Source: an uncultured Mailhella sp.
Lineage (GTDB): Bacteria > Desulfobacterota > Desulfovibrionia > Desulfovibrionales > Desulfovibrionaceae
Assembly: GCA_905192935.1 (NCBI GenBank)
Contig: CAJJMX010000095.1
Span: forward strand, 1 to 6,627
DNA length: 6,627 nt
Reading direction: 5' to 3'
The translations under genes and the position numbers were made by a program. The notes beneath the pieces were generated by a model that saw nothing but the letters and a program-made list of their open reading frames with translations, had not been told where the DNA came from and made no database searches. The first letter of the stretch is position 1, and each line of letters starts with the position of its first letter. Positions 6,047 to 6,627 of this stretch are shown piece after piece.

Positions 6047-6627
6047 ATGTCTGAAAAAATGGGTATTATTGGACGAAAGCTGGGCATGACCCGTATTTTC
6101 GCCGATGACGGCAGCGCTGTTGCCGTTACCGTGGTCAAGGCAGGTCCCTGCCCCGTGACCCAGGTAAAGACGGTGGAAAACGACGGCTACAACGCTCTTC
6201 AGATCGCCTTTGAAGAAGTGGCTGAAAAGAAGGTGACCAAGGCTATGCGCGGTCACTTTGCCAAGGCCGGCGTGGCTCCCTGCCGCGAAGTTCGCGAGAT
6301 CCGTCTCGCCGAACCGGCCACCGTTGAAGTCGGCCAGGTCCTCACCGCCGAAGTGTTCGCCGCCGGCGACACCGTGAAGGTGACGGGTACCAGCATTGGT
6401 AAAGGTTATCAGGGCGTTATGCGCCGTTGGAACTTCCATGGCATGGACGATGGCCATGGTGACGAAAAGGTGCATCGTTCCGGTGGTTCCATCGGTAACA
6501 ACACCTTCCCCGGACATGTGTTCAAGGGTAAGAAGATGGCCGGTCAGTGGGGCGCCGAGCGCGTGACCACGCAGGGCCTGAAGATCGTGGAAGTTCGCCC
6601 CGAGGATAACGTCATCCTTATTAAGGG
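6047..6627 (+). CDS. rplC: 50S ribosomal protein L3, 3' end outside the window
   Basis: Early-assembly large-subunit protein that binds 23S rRNA near the peptidyl-transferase centre. 193 complete codons are visible of about 209 usual. The N-terminus has GIIGRKLGMTRIF (6-18). The middle has the VTGTSIGKGYQGVMRRWNF signature (112-130), and the long central extension reads GGSIGNNTFPGHVFKGKKM (146-164). The start at 6047 is backed by GAGAGG six bases upstream; the ATG at 6059 lacks an RBS. In E. coli the residue after GSIG is Gln150, methylated by PrmB; here it is Asn151. Spacing to rpsJ implies co-transcription, and rplD, rplW and rplB would be expected to follow. Confidence 0.97.
   Translation, partial: MSEKMGIIGRKLGMTRIFADDGSAVAVTVVKAGPCPVTQVKTVENDGYNALQIAFEEVAEKKVTKAMRGHFAKAGVAPCREVREIRLAEPATVEVGQVLTAEVFAAGDTVKVTGTSIGKGYQGVMRRWNFHGMDDGHGDEKVHRSGGSIGNNTFPGHVFKGKKMAGQWGAERVTTQGLKIVEVRPEDNVILIK

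Overview
The window is about 6.6 kb of GC-rich (roughly 58-60%) bacterial chromosome. The S10 protein (a near-standard Desulfovibrio-type sequence by recollection) together with the general gene style suggests a sulfate-reducer relative in Desulfobacterota, family Desulfovibrionaceae or close to it. This is judged from memory of family sequences, not from a search. Nothing suggests a phage, plasmid, IS element or CRISPR array.

Layout. On the minus strand at the left, two arginine-biosynthesis genes lie head to tail: a stand-alone short N-acetylglutamate synthase (1120-1674) and a long-type ornithine carbamoyltransferase (77-1096). The latter ends in a very strong hairpin (11-77). A 291-bp divergent intergenic region follows, with a promoter facing each way. 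On the plus strand come an NAD-dependent glyceraldehyde-3-phosphate dehydrogenase (1966-3012) with a textbook intrinsic terminator (3076-3107), then a 597-residue two-TM potassium channel with two cytosolic RCK domains (3151-4944) that seems to be made from a leaderless mRNA. After a gene-free stretch (4945-5115) comes a strong promoter (5116-5144), an unusually long and highly structured untranslated leader (about 5151-5717), and the start of the S10 ribosomal protein operon: rpsJ (5718-6035) and rplC (6047 to the window end, incomplete).

How the parts fit. The synthase and the carbamoyltransferase are the committing step and the citrulline-forming step of arginine synthesis and look co-transcribed. 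gap, the channel gene and the S10 operon each have their own candidate promoter, so they read as independent housekeeping units.

The part most worth a second look is the rpsJ leader. About 570 nt of mRNA hold at least thirteen consecutive stem-loops, several of them perfect. Within it are a segment whose complement occurs on both sides (two mutually exclusive hairpins), a small upstream ORF starting inside a hairpin, and a perfect 10-bp hairpin just before the rpsJ ribosome-binding site. It does not resemble, as far as I recall, the S10 leader of Gammaproteobacteria, and may be an undescribed ribosomal-protein autoregulatory RNA.
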